DNA of 64,000 nt from Pteria penguin. Its lineage: Eukaryota; Mollusca; Bivalvia; Pterioida; Pteriidae. Within the stretch, counting starts at the first letter, position 1; the number at the start of each line of letters is the position of its first letter. The stretch lies in assembly GCA_035048485.1 (NCBI GenBank), contig CM068582.1, forward strand, positions 37,343,596 to 37,407,595, given 5' to 3'. This document shows, piece after piece, positions 24,801 through 38,200 of the stretch. The notes under the pieces are model-generated. The model did no database searches and was not told the origin of the DNA. It saw nothing but the letters and a program-made list of their open reading frames with translations. A program made the position numbers and the translations under genes.

Positions 24801-27800
24801 AAGGTGCTTGGTTCATGACGGGGAGGTCCTGGGTTCAAGTCATTTCCCTCGGTAAGGTGCTTGTTTCGTGACGGGTGGCCCTGGGTTCAAGTCATTTCCC
24901 TCGGTAAGGTGCTTGGTTCTGACTGGGAGGTCCTGGGTTCAAGTCATTTCCCTCGGTAAGGTGCTTGGTTCATGACGGGGAGGTCCTGAGTTCAAGTCAT
25001 TTCCCTCGGAAGGTGCTTGTTTCGCTTGTTTCGTGACGGGGAGGTCTTTGGTTCAAGTCATTTTCCTCGGTAAAGTGCTTGGTGCATGACGGGGAAATCT
25101 TGGGTTCAAGTCCTTTCCCTCGGTAAGGTGCTTGGTTCATGACGGGGAAATCTTGGGTTCAAGTCATTTCCCTAGGTAAGGTGCTTAGTTCAAGACGGGG
25201 AGGTCCTTGGTTCAAGTCATTTTTCTCGGTAAGGTGCCTGGTTCATGAGGGGGAGGTCCAGGGTTCATGAGGGGGAGGTCCTGGGTTCAAGTCCCGCCGG
25301 TGTTTCGTCGGAAGACACAGTAAAAACCAAGGTTCCGTGTCAAGGTAGGCACTATACACCACTCACTACTTCGGGTGGGTTGTATGTAAAAGTCTAGACC
25401 TCTGCTCATTACATCAGGCCGTCACCATGTGAATGCAATAATCGTGGTGGGAGGTAAATCGATTGTCAATCAAACAAAATAGAAAACCATACCATGGTTA
25501 TTCATTTAGTGAACAATATAACCAGTTCAGTGGTTTTGAATTGAACACGGAGCTGTATTACGTGATGTCTTTATGATTGAGTCATTTGTTTCTCCGGAGT
25601 TAGAAATACAAATGTAAAGTTATGAATACAAGCTATATACCATTATTATGATGTATACATTATGGAAGACACAAGATAATAAAGTAGTTTTTCTCCATTG
25701 AACTATTATACATGTATACACTACATGTACTACTTAAACTTTTAATATTACATACCATCCTATCATATCGAATGCCTTCACTGCTATCTTCTCGTCCGTT
25801 ATGGTCACGTTCAAGACTTGTGCGGTGTCTAAAGGACAGTGCAAATTTCATTACAAAGTGAGAGTTACCATGTATGACTGTAGGAAATATTAAAGTAATT
25901 CACTGAATGATAAATGATCAGGTTTACTGTACTTATTTACTTTTGAACAGATGATGATATGATGTTTATCGTTATATCTACATAAAGTTAATGTTACTGT
26001 TTGAAAATTGATGACAAAATGACAAATAACAAAATAAATATTAAAGATTGTCATACTGTGAACCACATATTTTGCGTAGCTTTATTTTCGCTAGTATCTT
26101 ACTCAGGATAAATATGTGAGAAGTCATAGACATGTTACATTCATTGATAAAATCGAGGGTAGCGAGCACTTTATTGATCAAATCTAGGGTAGTGAGGACT
26201 TTATTGATCAAATCTAGGGTAGTGAGGACTTATTGATCAAATCGAGGGTAGCAAGGACTTTGTTGATCAAATCCAGAGTCTATGACGGGCCTTGTTCAAA
26301 CGTTTTCAGAGGAGACAGGCCCTGATCCTCGTCCCCTCTGACTGTTAGTCGGGTCTCCTACTGATCAAGGATCTGAGCGATGTCGCCTTACATATTTTTG
26401 ATCGCAACATATTATTCTATAAACTTTTTGTGTGTGATAAAATTTTTATGACCTCGCTTCTTGAGAAACCTGTTGATCCTAGGCTTGTTCTCTATATGGA
26501 GGATTATTTATAAATTTTCAAATGTGTGTCCTTTGATTGTGCTGCTATTGTGGTGAGTGGGAAGGTGGGCGCCCGTAAACCGGTTAACCACACCAATTGA
26601 ACAACGTTTGTTACTTCAATTGACCGTCCTAAGTCGGTATCGTAACCACAGCACAATCGAATATTTTTGTCATGTCATTTTTTCTGTGTATATTCTACTA
26701 TTATCATTTTTGTGAGCATGTCCTTGGTGATTTTTGTCATACAGCTTTGTCAGATATCTTCAGTTTTCTCTTTTATTGATAAATCGAGGGTAGCAAGGAC
26801 TTTATTGATCAAATCGAGGGTAGCAAGGACTTTGCTGATTAAATCCAGAGTCTATGACGGGCCTTGTTCGAACCTTTTCAGAGGAGACAGGTCCTGATCC
26901 TCGTCCCCTCTGACTGTTAGTCGGGACTCCTATTGATCAAGGATCTGAGCAATGTCGCCTTACATATTTTTGATCGTAACATATTATTCTATAAACTTTT
27001 CGTGTGTGATAAAATTTTTATGACCTCGCTTCTTGAGAAAACTGTTGAGCCTCGTTCTCTATATGGAGGATTATTTATAAATTTTCAAATGTGTGTCCTT
27101 TGATTGTGCTGCTATTGTGGTGAGTGGGAAGGTGGGCGCCCGTAAACCGGTTAACCACACCAATTGAACGACGTTTGTTACTTCAATTGACCGTCCTAAG
27201 TCGGTATCGTAACCACAGCACAATCGAATATTTTTGTCATGTCATTTTATCTGTGTATATTCTACTATTATCATTTTTGTGAGCATTTCCTTGGTGATTT
27301 TTGTCATACAGCTTTGTCAGATATCTTCAGTTTTCTCTTTTATTGATAAATCGAGGGTAGCAAGGACTTTATTGATCCAATCGAGGGTAGCGAGGACTTT
27401 ATTCATCAAATTCAGGGTAGCAAAAACTTTATTGATCAAATCTAGGACAGGGAAGACTTTATTGATCAAATCTTGGGTAGCGAGGACTTTACTCTTTTTA
27501 TCAAATCCAAAGTATCGAGGACTTTACGGATAAAATCCACAGTAGCGAGGACTTAATTGATCATATCAAGGGGAGCGAGGACCTTACTTATCAAATCCAG
27601 GGTAGCGAGGACTTTATTGGTCAAATCCAGGGTAGCAAGGACTTTATTGATCAAATCCAGGGTAGCGAGGACTTTACTGATCAAATCCAGGGTAGCGAGC
27701 ACTTTATTGATCATATCAAGGGTAGCGAGGACTTTATTTTTGCATGGAGTCATAGTTGTGAATTTACGCGAAAACAATGTTCTCGCTAGTTAACAGTAAT

Positions 27801-30800
27801 TCACAGGTTTAATACTCTGTTAAAAGTTTGGTGTCTGTATACCTGCGACGAGAATAGTGTTGTATCCCACCATGACTGGCACTCCTTGGTCATTCTTCCG
27901 CCATATCATCATGTAGACAAAGCCTGTTTGTACGGGTTTGAATTCCCAGCCTGCTACCACACCACAGCAATCGACATAATACAACGTGTCATTCAGTAGA
28001 TACATCTGTTCTACAAACGCAATGCAAAATTTATATAATGATTCTCTTCAATCCATGTATTATACTACTGTGTACTATACATTATAGTCTGGTATAAAAC
28101 CTTCAGCAGTCACAAATAAACATGAGAATATAGTCACAAATTTATTATAAAGTGTTAATTTATTGCAGTAATGCAAATTATGCGAGGAAAAGATACAATG
28201 TTACTCTGGCACTCACAACAAAATTCTGCGGTGGAATTTCAAGGACTTATAGAAACTATGAGTAAGATCATATGATCTAGAGGAGTGTGCATTGCCTGTT
28301 TGACCAACCAAGCCCGTCATGAACTAAAAACATACAGGCAATACAACACTTCAGCGTGCACAAAATAAACAATAAAGAAAACATTGCTTTTAAACAAAAT
28401 AAGTGAATCACACAGAATTGGATATCACATACAACAACGAAACACAACATTCAGGATACATTAACATCATCAAACAATTTTGTTATTATCTCTATATCCA
28501 TTTGAGTATTATTGAAAAGACATTTTTGTCTAAATGCGCATCTTAAACATTGGGATCCTGTGATACCAGTTTAAAAATGAGTATCTCCCTCACTGAAGAC
28601 TGTTTACTTTATAGTTTGCTCTTTTCGTTGGTTCATTGTTCTAATATGTTTGCTCTACATAATTCAGTGCATTTTACACAGTGATGAACCACATTTATTG
28701 CAAACAATTAGCGTTGAAATAATTTATAATTGGATTGAGTAATAAAGACTTCATTGCAGTTGTGGCTAGTCAAACAGGAGATGATTACTCCACAAAAACA
28801 GAAATCTCGTGATGATTATACACATACAGTATCATTTTCTGTAGTATATATACTTATTTTAAAATACACCTTGATCTAGATTTTGACGTTTATGCTTATC
28901 CGGGCGTCCAAAGACGACGCATGGAGTCTTTGTTCATAAAAACTTTATCAATACCTTCTTCAAATCAAGCATAGTATTGAACAAAACGTGCTTATCAACT
29001 TACTGTCTAAGCCATCGGAAATCTTTGGATAAAGAGTTGGTGATTTGTACGATATACTTATGTTTTTACAGTCTGAAATACAAAACAAAATACTTATAGA
29101 TTCTCTTGTAAAGTGGGAATTTCGCATGATATTGTTATACTGGTACTGTAGCAGTTCCCGGACATTTTAAAATAGTTCCTGAACGCTTTGCTGGTTGGAG
29201 AAAATTTTGTTCTATTTTAAACTGATATTTTATGGATAAATAGATTTTCCTGGTAAAAATTTCATCTATATCTCCAATTTTTTTATGAGCACATTCTGTC
29301 CTGATTTTATAATCCATGCAGTGGAAAGGGGGATGGTGGACATAATCAAACGAACTAGAACCTGTTTTAAGGTTCGAATAATGCCACATTTTCACTACTA
29401 GTATTTTTATAATTACAGTAAAGTCGACAAAAACGGCCGAAAACGCGAATTGTAAAACGGCCTAAGGTATTTAATAAACATCACAAGTTTTAAATTTACA
29501 TACATGTACAAAGGTTCCGCCGAAACAAAATTTGTTTACAAAACAACCTGGGAACTGTTACTGGACCAGTACTGGCAAGTTTAGTAATTGTTCAATGTCA
29601 GTATATCAATAAACATTTCATACAGATGATATGAAAAGTGTTGGAAGATACGTTTCGTAAGTAGAATATTCACAGCAGATTAAAGCCAATGAAAATAACA
29701 AATGATAAATAACTGAAATATAACACACTAAAATCGAGATTGGCATGAGATATAGGTAAGCATGAGACTGAGCAATGCAGGCGAGAGAGGTGAACGATGA
29801 ACATAACTGAAGTCTCGATATGCACTTACAATTAAATATACAAGAAAACTCTATCTCTTCCCATATCCCTGTATAATTGCACTCAATAATTCCGTCGCTG
29901 TCGTCCGGGTCCAAAGTGAAACCAATATCACAGATGTACTCCACTTCCGAGGAATTAATGGTCCGGAAGATGGTTGTATCCCAATATTTCTCCCCTCGTT
30001 TAACATCTATCACTGGGTCCTCACAATCTGAACAGTAAACAAATACATGTTCAGAGAAGAGTATACCGGTACACTCGATATGGTGGATAAAAAGTTAGAA
30101 TGATAGTCTGAAACATCTCCGACAATGCAGTGTTTAGAATACATATTCCCTACTGGTTATACTTATAACGAATTATATGCATTTTCCGAAAATGCTGAAA
30201 GGGAAATATATATATATCGTTACGAACTATTTCAAAATGTTTATAGCTAGTTTAGTGCATTATAATTTAAAACTTAAGAATGTAATATATCTACATACCG
30301 ACCGGAACACACCAGAATGAAATGTTCGTCCAGCCTCCCGGCAAACAAAGTAAAGATGTATCATTATTAGATGGGTAATGTCCTAGGTGACACGTGTACT
30401 CTGTAGTATGGTTAAACGTTGTAATGGGTGCCAACTTATCTCCATTTAGTACATCATCAGGTTCTTCACAATCTATAACAGAAAATGTACAGTGAGAGGA
30501 AGAGCCAGATGAAAGAAGTCAAAAGCATGACTGTCTGATACGAATCAACTTTTCTAAAAAACGTGTCACTAAAATATATAATCTTTCGAACGATGCACAA
30601 CGTTTCGACATCACTTTCCTGGACTGTCGCCTGTGTCAAAAGTACAGTATTGTCATTCTGTTGGTATGATTCATTGGAAAAAAGTAATTACTATTAAAAA
30701 AGATCAAAATAGCTCTGTTCGCGCCACTCACTTTGTAAACCGAAAAATTTGGATTTTCACTTCTTTATCTTTAAAATAGTTTTACAAAATTAATATCAAT

Positions 30801-33800
30801 CGACAGATCTTGTTTAGTCGTAATTTTTTGTGTATGTTATATGTTTCTACGAAGAAACATTCGTATTTTATTGGGAAAATCATTTTAGAAAGGGCGTTTC
30901 CTATGTTAATTTTGACGTGACGTCGCCGATGTTTAACATTGAGTCTATGGGAAACTTGGCGACGTCACGTCAAAATTTAACATGGAAATCGCCCTATCTA
31001 AAATTGATTTTTTTTTCTATAAAATATGAACACTTCTTCATACAAACATATAGCATACACCAAAAATTACGACTAAACGGTTTCCAGAGTGAGTGGCGCG
31101 GACAGTAAATATATATTCGCGTTATAAGCGTAACATGTACTTATATGACTTTCCTATTGCATGTACTATGTACATCGTGTGTTTGTGTTAAAAACAAATT
31201 TGGAGAAGCAGATCGATGTAGTGAGGCATTTACCAAAAGGTAACATACTACAATATAACAAACTTTTCACATCTGTTCGGTGTAAATGCCTCATCAGCAC
31301 TACCGGTGAACCAAGCTGCTAATATCTATAATAGTTTCTTACCGTATGGTGGGCAATTGAAATCCGTCACAGACCAGAATCCTGTCAGTAAGCAAGTAAT
31401 GTTCTCTAATCCAGTATCTACATAACCATAATCACACGAGTAGGTAAGATTCTTCCAAAATGTGGTGGAACCATTTGTAACTGTCGCATGAAGGATGGGA
31501 TCGGGTTCGTGGCAGTCTAATCAAAAAGAAAAAGTAAGCACACAATGTGACTGATAAAGGTTGTACTCACATGATAGATAACAGGCGCGGATCCAGCCGG
31601 GTGGGAGGGGGGGGCACGTGCCCCCCGGCAGTGCCCGCCAAAGAGGGTACCATAGTCTATTTTAGGGCCTATTTTACTGCATTTCTGTCTAAAATTTCCA
31701 AAATTTCGCTGGCTCGATTCGCTCGCCAGTTATTTTCTCACATTTCTTTAAATTTACAGTTGAAAAAAAAATCGTTGACTCACTTCACTCACGATCAATT
31801 TCATGATAAATCTCCCCTGATCCCCGTTTATGATCCATATATAATATCTTCAAAAGAGAAGCGAAATATATGTGCAATCCAAATTAATATCCAGCACACA
31901 AATGTTTGGTCACTTGGCCTCAGGCGAGTAAAACCGTATGGCTACTAGTACATCGTGTAGCAAATGTTACAAATGTTTGAAGCTACGCGCTGTACAAGAT
32001 GGATTTTACTTATCCATACAATTTTACTCATATACGTCTTGTACATCGTGTAGCTTCATACAAATTTTTGAAACGCTTGTACTGAAGCTACGCGATGTAC
32101 AAGATGGATTTCACTTATAGCCATTTCTAGAATAGTTATTTTCACAACGTATTTTGTATCTCCAAAAGTCTCAAATACAGGAGCTTCCGTGGAGGGGGAC
32201 TTTGCGCTGAGTTTTACGCCTCCTGCAACTGAAAATCTGGATCCATGCCTGATAAAATTTCCGTGAATTAAAACAAAAGGGGCCTAATATGGCACACACG
32301 ATTTTGCAAGATTTTTGTCATATCTTCTCAGGGAAACCCTATCCCCACCTATGGGAGGGAGGGAGAGGTGAACATGATAATATTTGACCGAAAATATTAC
32401 GACAGTTTTCCGATTTCAGAGTTTTTGCGGAATATTTGAAGTCAAGAAAATGTTGATGAATAATGCAAAAAAAGAACGCCAGATTGCACCATTTTGCCTC
32501 ATTTTTGCAAAATTTTCTCGGGGGAGGCCCCCCGGACCCCCACCTATGGAAGGGGCGGACCCCTCCCATACCCTCCCTATTCGGCCCTTCGGGCCTCAAT
32601 TGTGAGGTGCCCCCCGGCACATGAAGTTCTGGATCCGCCCCTGGATAAATAAACTAAAACTTACCGTACGATAAATTCAAGTTAGTATCTCTTTCCATTA
32701 ACTTATATATAGGTGGGTTACATGATTTACCTACACCAAATGACAATAATGTATGTAACGGAAATGTCATCATTATACGAGTTAAAAGTATTATGACCAA
32801 TGAGTAGATTTTTTCATTGAATTCGCTCATCAACGCTTACCGACATTAAGAATCTGCGAAATACATCTGATTTATGATTTCAATAAGCATATAAGTATGT
32901 AATTAAAACATGCATGTACATGAGTCAGAATAGGCTCAATATGAAAGGCAGATAACAGTATAACTTGTTATATTGATTTGATGTGTGTTTTCTATCAGCA
33001 TATAAAACATTATGGAAACCTTATACTGACCGATTATTTTACACCAGAAGTCTGTATATGACCAATTGCCTGATGCTTCACACGTTATGATATTTGTGCC
33101 ACCTTCCTCTAGATATCCTATGTCACAGCTTAATGTCTGCGTGCTGAGGTAGGTTGTTGTACCATTGGTCACTTGTCCATTCTCAGGCTGGGGTGGTGCA
33201 AAGCAATCTAAATAAAATGAGTAATATCTTTTTCTTTGTGAGTAATTCATGATGGTTTTTACTTGAAAACCACATTCAGGAAAAATCAAGTGTGATGCAA
33301 ACACAGAAAAAGAACATTCGTTGTTTAAAACCTCTTAAGATCTAATAATCCGATATATGACATATAAAGCCGAAAATTTATTAAAAATTACTACCTATGA
33401 AAGATCAGGGGGGGGGGGGGGGGGGTTGTGGGCGGGTTTAATATTCATTGTAATTAAGTGGAAAATTGTGAAAAAAATACCAAGTACCTATCATTGATGA
33501 TTCGTACCATATACATGTAGTCTAGAAATCATTTCTTTATTTATGTATTTAATATTAATTTCACATTTTAGAGATTCATTAGCCGCAAGTAGTGGCCATA
33601 AATGAATGATAGGGCCACAATTCCTTACGTTGCGTAAACTTGCATTTTTGATAAACGGAATGGCCGGCACGATTCTACGCATTTTGGCATCAAATGGAGC
33701 AAATATCTAACATATATAAACATAAAGCAAACGATCGGCAACGTTAACTTACCCCCGATCTGTCGTCTGAAGGCTCTACACACATTTTTTCCCAACCTGT

Positions 33801-35208
33801 TTCAAATTTGCCGGTTTGCTAGAGATTCATATACGATGTATATCAAATGTGATATACATTAAATATTTAAAGTACTAGCTAAAATAGATCATACTGACAT
33901 AAATATATGCAATTATCATATACACATTAACTTTTTATTTGTAAATCTTTAAACATACGAAACATACGAGGAATTTTCTTCAAGCCTTTCATATACGTAG
34001 CAAGCCATTTTAATCTGAAATTAAAACTGATAAGTAATTGTAAGAATTTTCAGTTTCATTCTTTTCCATACCTACAATCTGACACCTGAATGTAGTGTCA
34101 TTCCATATGCCTTTATCCATGCAGTCGATGGTGTCCGGCTCTCCAATGACATAATATCCGATATCACAACTGTATGTTGCTGTTGCCTGGTACGTGGTCA
34201 GCGTGTAAGATACTTGACCATTGTCTGTTGTATTGGGATTGCCGCAGTCTGTAGTGAAATCAAAGCATGAAAGTTGACTTATGCACCATATAGCACGATC
34301 CAATGAATGTCATTTTTCCTTTTTTATCCTAATTACTAAAGCAGAGACGTGGCTTTCATTTTATATTTAGGCCTTGATTCTTGGACCTTCTCCCGAAACG
34401 AGATTTAGTCAACAAAACGAACAAGACTTGTAGGGGGGACAATAAACTTGTACTTTATCTCTATTAAGTTTGATAAAGTCCTATAGGTGGTTATTGAGAA
34501 GTTGAAATATGAATTGTTGACGGACGACGGACACCGTACGTCATACGATGACGTACGACGGACACTGCAATCCATAAGAAAACGGACGAAGGACACTGGA
34601 AGCCATACGATGACGGACGTCATAGGATGACGGAGAAAAGCCGAGACTTTTGTTTTGGTAACATAAAATAACAGACCCGTCAGAATAAAATTTATACTGT
34701 AGTGGGGGCTACAGCAAAGCCCAATTGTATATACATTATACATAGACAATTGGTAATAACGTCTTTATGGTATGATTGTAACTACGCACTGTCAAATCAA
34801 CGCTTCCGTTGGGCCTGAATCAAACCGTAAATTCTATATAACGGCAAATCATTATTATTAATATTGATTTTTCTTACAAAACTCTTACCATATATAATAC
34901 ACTGGAATGTTGTGCTTTCCCAGTTTCCTACGGGTCCACATGTGATGGTAGCTGGAGTTCCTTGTGAATAATAGCCTTTGTTGCAGCTGTATGTAGCTGT
35001 ACTCAGATAGGTAGTCGTTGTATATGAACGTACACCATTAGACGTCGTGCTAGGATCATAGCAATCTACAAGATAACTCCCAATACAGTAATATACACGA
35101 TTTAAAAACCACCTGTCTATCTACCATTTTTTTCTTATTCCTCAATACTATTTGTATACACAAACTCAACCAGTATTACGACTGTCTGTCAGGATATATA
35201 TATATATG

Positions 35209-35284
<76 letters not shown>

Positions 35285-38200
35285 TGTGTGTGTGTGTTTC
35301 AACAATCATATCATTTCACAATTTTATAAGAATTTTATAAGCCATTTTTTTTAAGTTTTCCTGATTTCTTGAAAAAAAAAATTAGTAATACTGGAGATCA
35401 GAAATTTATGAACAACTACATGTTGTATGCGTTACTACAATTTTAGGATGATAAGTTAGTCAAACTCTAACAGATTTATGTAACAATATAGTAACTTTTG
35501 CATGTGCACAATACAGTGGTGTATAAAATCGAGGGTAGCGAGGACTTTATTGATTAAATCTAGGGTAGTGAGGACTTATTGATCAAATCAAGGGTAGCAA
35601 GGACTTTGTTGACCACATCTAGAGTCTATTACGAGCCTTGTTCAAACCTTTTTAGGGGAGACATGGTCCCGATCCTCGTCCCTTCTGACTGTTAGTCGGG
35701 ACTCCTATTGATCAAGGATCTTAGCTCGCTTACAGATGGGCAGAGCACGGTTTACTCATGTTAATGTCGCCTTACATATTTTGATAGCAACATACATGTA
35801 TTATTCTAGAGATGTTTCGTGTGTAATTTAATCTTTATGACCTTTCTTGTTGATCCTCGTTCTCTATATGGAGGACTATTTATAAATGTTTTTAAAAATG
35901 TGTGTCCTTTGATTGTGCTACTTTTGTGTTGAGCGGGAATGTGGGCGCCCGTAAACCGGATAACCACACCAATTGAGTGACGTTTGTTACTTCAATTGAC
36001 CGTCCTACGTCGGTATGGTAACCGCACACAATCGAATATTTTTGTAATGTCGTTTTGCCGTGTATCTTCTACTATTATCATGTTTTGTGTGCATGTCCTT
36101 GGTGATTTGTGTCATACAGCTTTGTCAAACGTCTTCTGTTTTCTCTTGTAAAATGGGCACAAAAAGATGATTGTGTTTAAACCATGCAATGTTACGAAAC
36201 GAGAATTAATTATGAACGGATGGGAAATTTAACATCAAACTAAAATTGGTAAGTATTCATTATAAGTATTGAAAGTTTTACAGAATTTGCCTGAATATAA
36301 ACATCATTTCCACTAAATCATAGTACATTGCGAATCAAGAAGTCTTTGACGGGATAGAGGAGGCGGTATTGATATAGATATTTGTTATCTACTAAATCTG
36401 TCCTATCTTAGAATATCTTTGATTACTGAATAAATAACTTAGTTTGGGTGACCAATTATGTATGTAATTGCGTGGGGAAGAAGGGTCCTACCTAAGAGAT
36501 TCAACACAAGATCATATTTTCTACTTGTCAAATTCAAATAAATACATAGAAATGAAGTTCATATTAAAATTTATGATCAAATCAAATACTATTCCTGATT
36601 TTCAATTAGATCATAATATTCAATGAAACGTTCGTAAAACACAGAAATTGTTCCCACATTACGCTCATATGTCATTGTTACCATCTCAGTAGATTTGGGT
36701 TTTATTTCAATACCGTTAGTGAGGATGACGATCGTGCCCCTTATCGACAAAGGGCAGATAATTACTGAGAACCTGCTGCTAGGAAGGTGCTATGTGTATA
36801 CGTACCATAAATCTGGCAAGCGAATGTAGTGGCTGACCACGCCTCCGTCACTAAACATGTGATGGTGCTTGGCGTACCTATACTGTAGTAACCAATATTA
36901 CAGCTGTATGTGCGAGTGGTGTCGTAAGTTGTAGCTCCAGAAGACAGAGCACCATTGGTAACCGACGGCGGCGTATAACAATCTGAAATACCAATCACAA
37001 TAATGGGGTTTTTTTTAAATATTTCATATTGATGTGTTGCATTAGTTTTTTTAAACGGTTATTTTATTTTTGCAATCGGCCTCGGCCGATTGTATATTGC
37101 GATAGTAAATTCGTTTTGAGAGCGCATGTGCAAACTCCATTAGCGTGGCATGTTGGGTAATAATCTAGTACTAAGAAACAGTATTAACACATAATTCTGC
37201 CGTAGATATTGAGATTTCTAGAAACGAATCTTATAAAATGTTCATAATTTAAAAAAAAAAAGATTTGCTCACTACAAAAACCAACTTATTTCCGAATATT
37301 GACGAGAACATCCGAGAGACTTTCCTAAAAAGAAAAAAGGCGCGGCTAGTTTCCTAATAAGGAAAAAAATGAGGCGTGCCTTTAGAAATTTTAGCGGGAA
37401 AATTCACAACTGCTCATAAAAAGATGGTTTTAAAATCAAGTACATGTAATTCCTATTTACATAAAGCCATTTGGCTTTTTGACCAACAACTTGAAGATTT
37501 AAAGCTATTCCGATTGCAACCTAACTTTAAAAAAAAAAAAAAAGCTACGCTTGTTAGATCAACACAAAAATTTTGCGATATCTTCTACAAAACAAATGTG
37601 TTTTATTCGAAAATTCTTCATTTGCTGCTGCAATCAAATATTAATATGACAATGCCATTCTTCCTTATGTATAATTAAACAGCTTATTCCTTCTGTGGAT
37701 ATTGCAAAATATACCATAATGTAATAAGCATAATTCGTATTTATAATTAGATTCAAGAGATTATATTAATGATTTCAATGATTATGTACAATGCAAATAA
37801 TGGAAGAGATGGTACAAGTTTTGCTCCTACTTCGGCCTATTTTCAGTAGCACGTGTTTAACAAGAGCTGTTATTTAGTGTCCCAGTTTTACAATAGAAGA
37901 GGAGCTTTAAATATCAAACAAGATATTATCTGTTCTTGTTCTTCACAGGCCAGTCATGACAATGTCCTAAATATAATGTAAAGGCAATAAGAACGGATTC
38001 TTACTGCTAAGCTAATCACGTAGACTTCATGTGAAGTGTTGACTGTGTAGGAAATCACAATAGCCTTAAACATGGTCTTGCAGAAACGATTTAGATTCCA
38101 GTCATCATAAAAGGGCTCTACAAAGCAAACCAATACATAATCAAGAGACCTAAATAGGCCTATACCCCTCAACTCGGCACAATTTGCTCATTCCTAATCG

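Larger units (their letters stand above)
26143..27742 (+). repeat. 30-bp minisatellite blocks (26143-26275, 26772-26850, 27342-27742)
   Basis: Unit GGGTAGCGAGGACTTTATTG plus ATCAAATCCA; one plus frame encodes RVARTLLIKS repeatedly and the minus frame NKVLATLDLI. Related block at 35521-35625. The 10-codon periodicity makes ORFs in both strands (27234-27533, 27553-27793) that I do not take as genes. Confidence 0.9.

Noticed and set aside
26667..27533. Small hydrophobic proteins starting MSCHF...
   Set aside because: The ORF lies inside repeat D and runs into the 30-bp repeats. It is damaged in the copies at 36050 and 47913, so conservation is that of the repeat.
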